From: Beta vulgaris subsp. vulgaris
Taxonomy: Eukaryota; Streptophyta; Magnoliopsida; Caryophyllales; Amaranthaceae
Length of the DNA stretch: 64,000 bases
NCBI RefSeq assembly: GCF_026745355.1
Contig: NC_079210.1
Coordinates: 28,216,029-28,280,028, forward strand
Reading direction: 5' to 3'
Program-made: the position numbers and the translations under genes
The notes under the pieces: generated by a model
Told to the model about the DNA's origin: nothing
The model's input: the letters and a program-made list of their open reading frames with translations, nothing else
Database searches by the model: none
In this document: piece by piece, positions 49,721 to 60,120 of the stretch
How positions within the stretch are numbered: position 1 is the stretch's first letter
Layout of the letters: each line of letters opens with the position of its first letter

Positions 49721-50066
49721 ATCTAATCATTACTAATATTTTAACCATCATATGTAAATCTTATATAGTACAAATAATTGAATCATTACTATTGGTCAAA
49801 TAAAATGAAATCTTGTTTCAATATGTTTAGTTTGTAAAGATGTCAACGACTTTATGAACTTCAATTTAACTTCTCTTTGTTCGATGCGTTGTCGAATAAA
49901 ATGAAATCTTGAATCAATATGTTTGCTTCGGTAATGAAAATCAGGATTTTTGCCAAACAAGAGCTCACTTGTTATCAGTCATGATCGCAGTGGGTTTTGT
50001 TTGTGACAGCTCAGGGTTTTTTCAATAATCTCCTTAACCATATGGAATGACCAGTGCAATAACTGT

Positions 50067-50425
50067 CATTAATACCAGGCCACCTATCAGATTCACTTAT
50101 GCTAGGAGGAGGAAAAGGAGAAATTAAGTGAGTAAAGGAAAAGCTGAATAGTGTAATTAAATAATGTAATGACTCAGCAAGTTTGTTAGTAGTGGAGGTA
50201 GTTAGAGCTGGAGTTTGTTAGTGGGGGGGCCCTGATAGATACTATAAATAGGAAAGTGAGTCAGTGTGTGAGGTATCGAAAAATATTGTAAAAAGTGAGT
50301 CACTCATTGGGAGAGTTCCACAGTCCTCTCGAAAGAATTGTGGGTTGTATTTGATCCTTTTGCTAAGGATTGATACTTCAATATATCTGGTGACTTGATT
50401 TGGCTGGAAATTCTTACTGAACTGT
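50067..50425 (+). repeat. Possible solo LTR inside the copia remnant
   Basis: It begins TGTCATTAATACC, contains a TATA box (CTATAAATAGG, about 50243) and a leader-like stretch, and sits between RT (right) and RNase H (left) of the host copia. It has no coding capacity. Target duplication not proven. Confidence 0.45.
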
Positions 50426-51764
50426 AGCACACAGACATGAATTTGATGCAATATATTGTGATTCACATGTGGATAGTGTGGCAATGAAGATAAAATAACC
50501 CGTGATCTAATGTGCCTTAAGTACAGAAGAATTTCATTGGAGTTCTCACTGAATAATTCATCATCACTTTGTATAACTTCAGTAATTCCCAGATAGTAGG
50601 ACATGAGTCTCATATTTGTCTTCTCAAACTCATGTGCCATTCTTTTCTTGAAATCTTCAGACTTTTTAATACTACTTTATGTGAATATAGATCATCCACG
50701 TAGATGCAAACATAAAAAACATTAATCTTTTTCTTTTTCACTTAAAGTGCATACTCATGAATGCACCTTGAAAATCCATTGTCTTGCAAATACTTATTGA
50801 GCCGGATAGTGGTGCTTGCTTTAATCAATCTAAGTTCTTTATATCATGTCCTTTGACAACATAACTGTTTGATTCCTCAATATACATCTCTTCTTCTAGT
50901 AATCCATTTAGAATAACTGACTTGACATCCAGTTCATGAATCTTCCACTCAAATTGTGCTGAAAATAGCAACCTTAGTGTCTCTAGTCAAGCAAGTAGAG
51001 AAATCATAATTGAATCCTTGCTTTTGCTTGTAAACCTTACAACAAGCCTTGCCTTATATCTCTCTACTTCACCCTTGGCATTCTTTCCCTTGACATTCTT
51101 CTTGATTTTGATACCCAATTAACTCCTAGCGCCTTTTTTTCCTTTTGGCAATGTTGTCAATTCTCATTTTTCATTCTTTTGGATAGCATAACTTTCTTCA
51201 TTCATTACTTATAGTCTATTCCTTTTTGTTTCTTTGTTTCACCAAAATTCATTGGTTTAATATCAATGAATAAGCAAAATCAAGGAAGGTTATCTTCTAA
51301 CCTTTCTAACACTATAAGATCTTCATGAAGGTCATAAACACTTCAATCCTTCTGGGGTCCTTTACTAGAACCAGTTGAATCTCCACTCGAGTTTAATAAG
51401 GTCAATAATAAGCTTGATGATGTGTGAGGAGCACGCGCTGAAGGAGTCTCCAACATATGGTTAACTAGGGAATTTTCTTCGCGGTCAAAATAAGGAAGAA
51501 AGTTATAAGATTCTTCCTCTTTTGTACTCAAATCTCATATTGCCTCTTCATCAAACTCTACATTTCTTCCAACACTGACTAGCTGGTTTTGGATTAAAAA
51601 ATTAATAACTTTTAGATTGTTCATCATATATGATGAATAGTAATTTTTCATTTCGATTAAGTTTGGACCATACTTTATGAAGAACCTCTCCATAAGTAAT
51701 AGATCCAAATACTCGAAAATGTGATAGACTTGGCTTCCATTCACTCCATGCTTCTTGATGTGTC

Positions 51765-51980
51765 ACATTCTTTCAAAAAATTCACGCCGCGTTAGCCGCG
51801 ATCGGTTTCATATATCCGATACAAGCCGCGATCAGTTCCATACATTCGATACAAGCCATTTCTATATAATGCGACCGTTACCGCAATGGCGATCGCATCC
51901 GCGATCTTTTTCTATGGTTGTGATAGGTCCACTATTCCGCATGAATGCACTAGTTCAAGTGGCTTTATAGCTCCCGAGAT
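51765..51980. other. GC-rich insertion in copia remnant
   Basis: CGCGATC-containing phrases (AGCCGCGATCGGTTTCATA, AGCCGCGATCAGTTCCATA) repeat once, and ATGGCGATCGCATCCGCGATC follows. The composition differs from the flanking copia, so it is likely an inserted small element. Confidence 0.45.
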
Positions 51981-52717
51981 AGATTGGTTTGGAAAGGGCT
52001 TTCGTGAATGTTAGCTTGCCAAACATGCTTCGCAAAGTTAATTAGGATGTTTAATATAGGGTGAGTCCTTCAAAACTGAGGTGCCCAAATCTCATATGCC
52101 ACTTCCAAAAGAGATCCTCAACACAAGTCTCCAAACATATTGGTCCAATAGTTTGTAGATTTATCGAGAACTAACTATTTTATGTTGTAGACACTATTGC
52201 TATAATGTTAGAGCTTCTATCATAAAGCAACAACTTTTGTCCCTCCATGATAACCTTACAATCATTGACCTCGAGAAGCTGTCTACGAATCTGGATGTTA
52301 CTTCTCAATAAAATATCGGAATTAACTTGTGACTGAAATTCTCTTAATTCGATGATCACAATGATACCTTTTCCTACAATATGTACTTTTGAGCGATCAC
52401 CAAAGTCGCATTACCGGTTACACGTGTATCTAGATCAACAACTTTGCTTGTCTCCTCTCATATGGTTGTTTGCTCCATTGTTGAGATGCCATGCACAATT
52501 GTCATCTCCTCTTGTTTTCTACTTTGAGAGCTATCAAGATGGTTGCTTCTTGTATATCTGTCTTATTTTCAATCTGATTTGTTTCTTCCCGCACTATTTT
52601 TTCATGACATTACAATGAAAGTGGCCATATTTACAACAATTGTAACACTCAATTTTAGCATTTGTTATTATTTCTTGATTTTTTTGCCAAATGCAGTCAT
52701 TTCAAGTGGCCACTTTG

Positions 52718-52901
52718 TTAATTGCAATCCTTTCAGTTTAAGCTCTTTAATTACAGCTTCAAATAAACCAAACACTTTTAAGTTGCAGCCTAAAAGGCGA
52801 GGAAATAGGTTGGATTTGCGCTGCAACTTAAAAGTGTTTGGTTTACTTCAAGCTGCAATTGAAGAGATTAAAATGAAAGGGCTACAATTAACAAAGTGAC
52901 C
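52718..52901. mobile_element. Foldback MITE, about 80-bp arms
   Basis: The left arm CACTTTGTTAATTGCAATCC...AAACACTTTTAAGTTGCAGC is mirrored by the right arm almost base for base, with a short loop. About 184 bp. Without a clear target duplication it is not placed in a superfamily. Confidence 0.8.
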
Positions 52902-53289
52902 TCATTAAAGGACAACATTTGGCAAAAAATATTCTTCTACCTCATTCATGATCTCTTGATAAAAGTTTTACCTCTATAAATAACTTATGAGAGTTTTGGA
53001 CATTTATCCTTCTTACTAGACCATATCCATTGCGACAAGTAATTATACATGTCTTATATGAATGAGCGCTTGCTGCCTCTACCTCGTGATTGATATTTTT
53101 GTTCATCACGTGTATTTCCCTTATTATTAAAAGAAAGTTTAGCTTGCAATGCTTGGTGCTCGTCTTCCTTTTTCCCCTTTAAGTATTATTTGTTCACGGG
53201 CTAGAAGAGGCCCATCTAATTCATCAATTGTCCTGAAATCCGAATCCTTATTTGACTCTTTGATAGCAACCACGAACCATTACGTGGTT

Positions 53290-53992
53290 GAAGTCGGAGT
53301 TAAAGAGAACGTAGTATATTTTCAACTAAGCAAGAATCATGCATTGCCGCACTTAGCCTCTTCATTTGATTCACAACATATAAAGCTCTTGTAAAATAAT
53401 CCGAGATAGATTCTTTAATCTACTTACTCCTTCAATAGAATTTTGAAGAGTTTCACATGCTTGATGATCGTAAGAGCACTCGCTTTCCAAAGCTTCTTTC
53501 TCCGTTTAGTCTTATATAAACTCGGGAGACTAAGAATTGTTCACATGGAAAGAGACCATCTATCATAATTTTTTTTTATAAGTCTAGGATATTGAAAAAC
53601 TACGACATTACTTTTTGCTGTCATATTTTATAAACTGACTTGAAGTCGGAGTTAAAGAGAACGTAGTATATTTTCAACTAAGCAAGAATCATGCATTGCC
53701 TCACTTAGCCTCTTCATTTGATTCACAACATATAAAGCTCTTGTAAAATAATCCGAGATAGATTCTTTAATCTACTTACTCCTTCAATAGAATTTTGAAG
53801 AGTTTCACATGCTTGATGATCGTAAGAGCACTCGCTTTCCAAAGCTTCTTTCTCCGTTTAGTCTTATATAAACTCGGAGACTAAGAATTGTTCACATGGA
53901 AAGAGACCATCTATCATAATTTTTTTTTATAAGTCTAGGATATTGAAAAATTACGACATTACTTTTTGCTGTCATATTTTATAAACTGACTC
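53290..53992. repeat. 352-bp tandem duplication
   Basis: 53290-53641 and 53642-53992 are nearly identical, with three or so single-base differences (for example GCCGC/GCCTC and one base lost in the GGGAG run). The first unit overlaps the copia gag, so the duplication came after that insertion and is recent. Confidence 0.93.
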
Positions 53993-54530
53993 TTATACTA
54001 CTTTGTTAGAAGCGTGGTGAACACAGAAATATATTTCTCACACTATGACAGAGAGGAAACAAATCTGCACTTAACAATATCACTTATAATCCCTCAAATG
54101 TGTATCTCAAAATGAATTACATAATGTGTGATGTAATGCTTCTGTAAACTAATAAATATATGTTATTCCTACTATTTCTCTCATTCAAACATATTAATAG
54201 CTTCCTTAGTTTTGTCCTTATTTTGTACTTATCATATTGTCAAGGTTATCTAATTATACAAATTAAACCTTTGAAAAGCCTAATCTTTTAGAATCAACTT
54301 GACCAATTAAATGGCTAATTTAAACAATTTTCAAAATCAATTAATTGCATAGACATGGCTTTCCTACTCAGCCCTAGAAGGCTACTATGGAGCTACTAAC
54401 ACATAGTTGAAAGTAATTTAATCAAACGTAAACAAGAATTTATGATAAACAAGTAAGGATTAATTTTAAAAGAAGAAGAATTACGAACCTGAAGAATGGA
54501 TGGAAAATAGTTGCAACTTATATTGAATTC
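53993..54530. other. Spacer, no gene seen
   Basis: AT-rich, without recognisable features. Confidence 0.45.
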
Positions 54531-54771
54531 TGAATGTAAATTGTGTAAAGTAATCAAAATGTCAATAACTAATTGTGAGAGAGTAAAAGTACTTCGCAAT
54601 CTAATGACTAAAAATAAGATAGTTCTATTCTAAGGCGTTAGTTCTCGTTTTGAATGTAAATTGTGTAAAGTAATCAAAATGTCGATAACTAATTTTGAGA
54701 GAATAAAAGTACTTCAAAATCTAATGACTAAAACTAAGATAATTCTATTCTAAGGCCGTTAGTTCTCGAGA
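54531..54771. repeat. 120-bp tandem duplication
   Basis: The unit starting TGAATGTAAATTGTGTAAAG at 54531 repeats at 54651 with a handful of substitutions. Confidence 0.92.
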
Positions 54772-55079
54772 GAGACTGATTCGTCTCTAATACCAAAATG
54801 ATTAAATATATTTTGATTATACATATATTTTTGATAATGGTACGCTATGGTGGCAAGCAAATTCCCTTTTACTTCTGTTGGAAAACATCAAATCTGGAAT
54901 TAAGGCATATCCACACAGCTAATTTTCTCTACCCGGTGTGGATGAACTTCTCTGATGGCAGGGTGCCCAACCTTAAATGCGATCATCTCTAACCAATTAT
55001 GCTCCACAAATTGTCAACAACAGCATCATATCTTCTGGCCTAGCTTTCAAAGTATGAACTTTTGGGTATATGGCATCAT
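54772..55079. other. Spacer, no gene seen
   Basis: AT-rich sequence with short ORFs only; it may include the start of the following LTR. Confidence 0.4.
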
Positions 55080-55810
55080 ATGGAGCTCATGGAGGTGTAT
55101 GGGTGTGGAGATGAGGTTGCGTAGAGGGAAAACGTCATTTGGGACATAAGGATGACTTTGAATGCACATATCTCTCAATCTATAAATGGTTTTGATGTGA
55201 TTCAAATTGGAGGTGATAGCTTATTCCAAGAGCTTTCCAACGATAGGTCATATGCCCAATTCTGCTGAGAAACGAGAAAGTTATGACTGTTTTACAAAGA
55301 TTGAGGTTTCGCCTGATCGGGTCGGGCAAGGGAGCCCGATCGGGCCCGCAACGAATTCTAGGCAGGTTGTTTTGTGCATCGCCCGATGGCATCCGGCCAT
55401 CTCGCCCGACTGGGCGGAACAACAAACTACGACGCGGGCAATGTTCGCCCGGTCGGGCCCGAGACAACTTTGACGATAGGCTTTAAGTGCCCGATCGGGT
55501 GGGGTATCGTTTTGTGCGGTTTTGATTCTAAAACGCGTTTTCTCGAAGGAGTATAAATAGATGCCCTAATTCGTCATTAATTGGATTATTCATCATTATT
55601 CACAAATTAGAGAGAGAGAAAGCTATAGAGAGAGTTCTTGAGCGCTTTTGTAATCTTTTTTGAATATTCAACGATTCCTAGTACATATTCGTGGTTTTTC
55701 TCCCAGTGGGTTTCCACGTTAAATTCTTGTGTGTTCTTTCTTGCATTGTTATTTATTGTTCTACTATTGTTTGCTATTATTTCTAAATTGATATTCAATA
55801 GAACTTACAA
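55080..55810 (+). repeat. Copia (Tork/Tnt1-like) LTR, left border approximate
   Basis: It ends just before the primer-binding site at 55812. It has a TATA box (GTATAAATAG, about 55552) and a GA-rich leader (55610-55635). Upstream, 55310-55500 is a GC-rich block with repeated GCCCGATCGGGC-like palindromes, which would be the U3 enhancer region. The left end was not fixed because no second LTR is present. Confidence 0.65.
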
Positions 55811-55811
55811 G

Positions 55812-55824
55812 TGGTATCAAGAGC
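55812..55824 (+). other. Primer-binding site
   Basis: TGGTATCAAGAGC, the initiator-Met tRNA site typical of Tork-type copia elements, follows the LTR. Confidence 0.85.
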
Positions 55825-55861
55825 TATGTTGCTTTATTGTCTAGATCTAGAATAATTAACA

Positions 55862-56160
55862 ATGGAGGATGCAAAGATCAGAATTGAGAAGTTTGATGGA
55901 ACAGATTTTGGATATTGGAAGATGTAAATAGAATACATCTTATATCAAAAGAATCTGTATCAACCTTTGTCTACAAAGCCAGCTGACATTGAAGAGGCTA
56001 AGTGGAAGGTACTCGATCGACAGACACTAGTGGTGGTGCGGTTGACATTGGCTCGGACTATGACGTTCAATGTCAAGGATATCAAAACATTTATACCTGA
56101 GAAGATCCGCATAGAAATCATTGCGTCCTTTGAGTTCTGCTACTGGAACAAAACCATATT
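55862..56160 (+). pseudogene. Copia gag 5' fragment (Tork/Tnt1-like)
   Basis: The ATG at 55862 reads MEDAKIRIEKFDGTDFGYWK, followed at once by a stop (55927-55929). Then, in frame, come QKNLYQPLSTKPADIEEAKW and LDRQTLVVVRLTLARTMTFN. Similarity ends near 56100, so only the first 80 or so codons remain. Confidence 0.85.
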
Positions 56161-57150
56161 TTGAACCCACAGACAGAAGAGCGATGACATCTAGAAAGTG
56201 GGGAAAAATAAGTGTTCGAACGGGGGTACAAAAGCAGCAGCTAGCGAAAGCAAAGGAACATGCTGAATACTTGGGGTGGTACTGGTACCTTATATAGGTG
56301 CAATTTTACTTAAGTTCGTACTAGTAGCAATTGATAGCCTAATGGTGATAGATAGTGAATACAAAGCGGAAATAAAAAGGTGCAGCTAAACCCTGAATTT
56401 TCCATCACAAAATTTTCCTAGGTCATAAGGTCATACTTCCAGGACTTTGCATAACCATATACATCATCATGTTGCTCGTCAAGCTTATTTAAGCAAACAT
56501 AAAAACTAACCTGACTCGCATACCTCACTATACACATTTTGATATATCATCATAGGACCCAATAGCTTCCACCACCTAAATCCATTCTTGAATCCAAACA
56601 TAAAAACCCTCATTTTTTCTACATTTCACAAATCTTTTCCAATTTTGCTGCAAACTTTCTAATCACCATTTCAAGTCTGGCAAAACTTAAAATTTTCACC
56701 ATAAAACTTAGCACAACGACACTTCGCCTTTGCCCCAAGCAAAACCCCTCCAATCTTTCTCTTCATATATATATCTGGAAGTTCTTAATTTTCCACCATT
56801 AAACTTAGAAAAACCACACTTCACCTAAGTAAAACCCCTTCAATTTTTCTCTTCATTCCTCATTCAAGGTTTATAAGTGCATCCTTTGCTAATAAAATCC
56901 TCATATTTCTACCAAAAAGTACATTTCTTTTTCCGGGGTCTTTGAGGATTCCCAGCAACATATTCTACCCTAACTAAACAACACAAAACCAAACTTCACA
57001 ACAACAAACAAATCCTAACAATCTAAAAAGGCAAGACAAATGACATATTATAATCCCACAACTTTGCAACTTCAATCAAATACAATCAGATCAAAATAAC
57101 AAAATCTTAGAGCAAAAGAGTAAAAATTCCAAGAAATCAATAGGAAAAAC
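56161..57150. other. Non-coding, possible interior of a CACTA-like element
   Basis: No exon recognised. Around 56690-56860 a unit of about 90 bases is imperfectly duplicated (two AAAACCCCTYCAATYTTTCTC phrases). This could be intron sequence of the captured gene pieces to the right. Confidence 0.4.
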
Positions 57151-57490
57151 CTTTTACGATTCTTCTTGGCAGCCTCACGAGACTTACGTTTCTTCTTATC
57201 ATGAGGATTTTTAAACCATCTCCTTCTCTTAGATTCTTGAATACTATTAGCTCTTAGAACTTCTCTCCTAAACCTATTGAGCAACCTCTCTTCTGGTTCA
57301 TTTTCTTCCACTATTTCCTGCACATTATAAGTTCCCATTGATGTTATAAACAACCCATTTCGATTTCCGGGGATTGTTTGGATATGGAGAGAAAATGAAG
57401 GAAATGTAAGAGGATATGAGAGGTGGGTTTTTATGGAAGATGGGAACTTGGTTTTGGGGTTGTGAGTTTGTGGGAGTAAGAATTCCGAAC
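57151..57490 (-). pseudogene. Plastid ribosomal protein bS21-like exon, probable captured fragment
   Basis: The minus-strand frame from 57338 reads MGTYNVQEIVEENEPEERLL, then NRFRREVLRANSIQESKRRR and DKKKRKSREAAKKNRKR, the nearly complete basic core of bS21. This binds 16S rRNA in the small subunit; in plants a nuclear gene makes the chloroplast form. The same frame is open upstream to about 57490 with a Ser/Pro/Thr-rich stretch like a transit peptide (KFPSSIKTHLSYPLTFPSFS), but it has no ATG there. At 57151 a splice donor (AAAAG|GTTTTT) ends the exon, yet no following exon was seen. Position next to an RRM scrap and a CACTA-like end suggests transposon capture; a live gene with an unseen first exon is the alternative. 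Confidence 0.72.
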
Positions 57491-57784
57491 ACTACCGCCA
57501 AATCTCAAAACCAAATCTTCCCACCAACCCATATCACTAACCCACATAAATATCAAAAAAAAAAATCGAAAAAAAGAGAGGATAAATATGGGGTTTTGAA
57601 GGAGAATTGAGAAATTAACAAAAAAAAAAACTAGATCTGAAACAACCCACATAAAAAACCCAAAAAAGATCGCCATATCTTCAAAGAATTCAATAAAAAA
57701 AAAATTACTAAACGAATTGAAAATTTGACGAAACAAATAAATTAACGAAAAAAATTGCAACAAATGAAAGCTAATAATTTCGTA

Positions 57785-57862
57785 CTGAGCAAAGACAGCA
57801 AGAAGATCGCCTTCAGTGAGATCGTAAGGAATGCCGCCGACGAAAACATAAGCAGAATGGTG
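57785..57862 (-). pseudogene. RRM fragment of RBMX2/Ist3-like protein
   Basis: The minus strand reads HHSAYVFVGGIPYDLTEGDL then LAVFAQ, the RNP2 strand and first helix of an RRM very like plant RBMX2, a spliceosome-associated protein. A GTACG donor-like sequence follows directly and no other exon is present, so this is one exon end with adjoining intron. Only about 26 codons are conserved. Confidence 0.65.
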
Positions 57863-57944
57863 AGAGAGAAAAAAATAGATAAGAAGTTAGAGATAGGGTT
57901 GGAAATAAGGTGGGTCGTGATTTTTGTTGATGACCATTGAATAC

Positions 57945-58145
57945 CTTCCGTCAAGTTAGACGGTAAACTTGTACAACGTACGGTAATTAGCGTCCGATCA
58001 AAAGTCGGACGCTAATTCTAGAAAAACGGATGCTAATTAGCGTCCGTCTAAAGACGGACACTAATTTTACAAAAACGGACGCTAATTTGCGTCTGTTTGG
58101 GCCGGACGGTAAAGTCAGACGCTAAAAGCGCGGGTTCTTGTTGTG
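57945..58145 (-). mobile_element. CACTA-like terminus with GGACGCTAATT subterminal repeats
   Basis: The minus strand from 58145 begins CACAACAAGAACCCGCGC, close to the CACTACAAGAA type end. Inside it, GGACGCTAATT or its complement occurs at least six times within 160 bases. This is the subterminal architecture of CACTA elements. The other end was not found within the window. Confidence 0.65.
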
Positions 58146-58149
58146 AATA

Positions 58150-59035
58150 CTAATTAGTTTACTTTTATGAACGAATGAAATTACTCATATGAAGAAAATG
58201 AGTTACTTGAGTGAATAATTGGGGTTACCTGATCAAATAGGGTCATTGTAGGATTAAAAAAGGTTAATATTGTGAACTAATGAGGATACTCATATGAACA
58301 AACGAGGTTGCTTTTGTGAACAAATGAGGTTACTCTTTTTGATAAATGAGATTACTAATCAGTTTACTTTTATGTATGAATGAAGTTACTCATTTGAATA
58401 AATGTGGTTACTTTTGTGAACCTTTGAGGTTACTCCTATGATTAAAGGAGGTTGCTCGTATGATTTATTGAAGTTAGTTATATAAATAAATGAGGTTACT
58501 AATATGAATAAATGAGGTTAGTGGTATGAATAAATGAAATTACACATATGATTAAATAGGGTTGTAGTTTGATTAAGTGAGGTTACTCTTACGAACCAAT
58601 GAGGTTACTCGTATGAAATTACCGGGTTACTCATATGAATAAATGGAGATTACTCGTATGATTAGATAGCGTGATCATAGGATTAAATAAGGCTACTCTT
58701 ATGAACAAATGAAATTACTCTTATTAGTAAATGAGGGTTAATTGTGTAAATAATTGAGATATTGGTATGAATAAATAACGTTACTGGTATTAATAAATGA
58801 GGTTACTAATAGAAATAAATGAGGTTATTCATAAAATTAAACTAGGTTACTCATATAATTAAAAGATGAAAATAGGTTACTCCAAAAAACTAAACAAAGT
58901 TATTCCAAAAATTACATAAGATTACTTATATAATATTTTTTGGTTAAGCGTAACGATAAAATAGGTTACTCTTATAAACAAAATGAGGTTACTTATGTAA
59001 ACAAGATGAGGTTACTTTTGTTTACTCATATTTTT
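58150..59035. repeat. Degenerate minisatellite with GAGGTTACT unit
   Basis: About 30 diverged copies of a 25-30 base unit built around AATGAGGTTACTCATATGAA run for nearly 900 bases. Variation in both length and sequence suggests an old array. Confidence 0.85.
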
Positions 59036-60120
59036 TCAAATCTAGAAAGATAGCTTCCCTCTACTCTCAACAATTTGTGCCCCACAATTGGTTTAATCCA
59101 TCATTACAAACCTCTCACTACTCCTATTTCAAACCCCCAAAATCCCCCCACTCCCTCATCCCTCTGTTCTCATAAATTTGTTGATCATCGCAAGAAGATA
59201 CACCACCGCAATCTAATGAGAGAGATGCCGAGGTCTGAAATCGCAGGACTCACCGGCATAAGAGAATGGCACACCCACCATCAACGACCCAATTTGTCGC
59301 TGGTGAGTGATGAGAGAGAGAAAGTTGTGGGATATTGGTTGGATGTTTACTCTTCAATCTTTGTAAAACTTGTTGGCTGCTAATATGAGATCAAGGTTTC
59401 ATAAATTTTTAGGTTCTTGTATCTTGTTGTTTTCACTACTAACCATGAGAGAGAGAGAGGTTGGATGAATTATGACAACTGATAAGAAGAAATAAAGAGA
59501 CTCGCGGGGAAGAAGCGTGAATTCTCACGTGGGTTTATATATGGGCCGGCCACACGTGAAATTATTGGTGTGGCCGGCCGTATATGAGAATTTGTGTTTC
59601 ATCAAATATATCCTTCATGGTGCTTTTTTTCTCTACGTTTTGTTTGCTGAAATGAGATAGTTGCTCTTGGATCTGTGTATGCGAAAAGGCTTACATGCAA
59701 AGGACTTGGAGAAATTCGCTTCTCCACCTAATTATGTGGAGTGTGTTAATATATCTTCCAAATTAAGTGTTCGATGTCTCTTCTTTTATGTGATGTTCAA
59801 TCAGAAAGCTTTCGGTGAACATCTACTCTTACCTCCTCTGTTCCCTTCTTCCTTTTTAAGCTTATATTTGGAAGCTGCTATGAATAAGCATAGCTTAGAC
59901 ACCATTAATGGTAGATTACAAAGAAGAAGAAGATGATTTGATTAACATCACTAGGGAAAGTCAATACTAGTAGGGTACCATTGAGAACAAAAATTGAAAG
60001 TGTACCATGGAAAAAGGTCAATACTAGGAGGTTGCCATTGAGAATTTCCATTTAACAATTTATGCTAGTTGCTGAAATCGTAATAGTAGTATAAATTCGG
60101 CTACGCCGTTTTATGGTGTG
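59036..60120. other. No recognised gene; contains a GC-rich hairpin and short direct repeats
   Basis: GGCCGGCCACAC (59544-59555) and GTGTGGCCGGCC (59568-59579) form a perfect 12-base stem. A plus-strand ORF at 59661-59936 (ending SLDTINGRLQRRRR) looks protein-like but belongs to no family recognised here. GTCAATACTAG occurs at 59959 and 60029 within an imperfect direct repeat. Confidence 0.45.

Larger units (their letters stand above)
49840..53400 (-). pseudogene. Decayed Ty1/copia gag-pol (Gag to RNase H)
   Basis: Read right to left on the minus strand. 53400-53140 is UBN2-type gag; its antisense matches the antisense of the better kept gag at 61939. 52520-51985 resembles the protease/GAG-pre-integrase region. 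51745-51535 ends integrase, with SKLNR, SVGRNVEFDEEAI. 51130-50700 is early RT with ERYKARLVV and QFEWKIHELDVKSVI. 50695-50430 carries VCIYVDDL and MAHEFEKTNMRLMSYYLGI. 50020-49850 is RNase H with KNPDFHYRSKHID and FIRQRIE. Stops and frameshifts are everywhere, and two foreign stretches (about 50067-50425 and 51765-51980) interrupt it. No LTR pair was found. Confidence 0.85.

Noticed and set aside
53149..53394. Plus-strand ORF of 81 codons
   Set aside because: It is the antisense of a copia gag; the antisense of the related gag at 61939-62631 gives a similar string.
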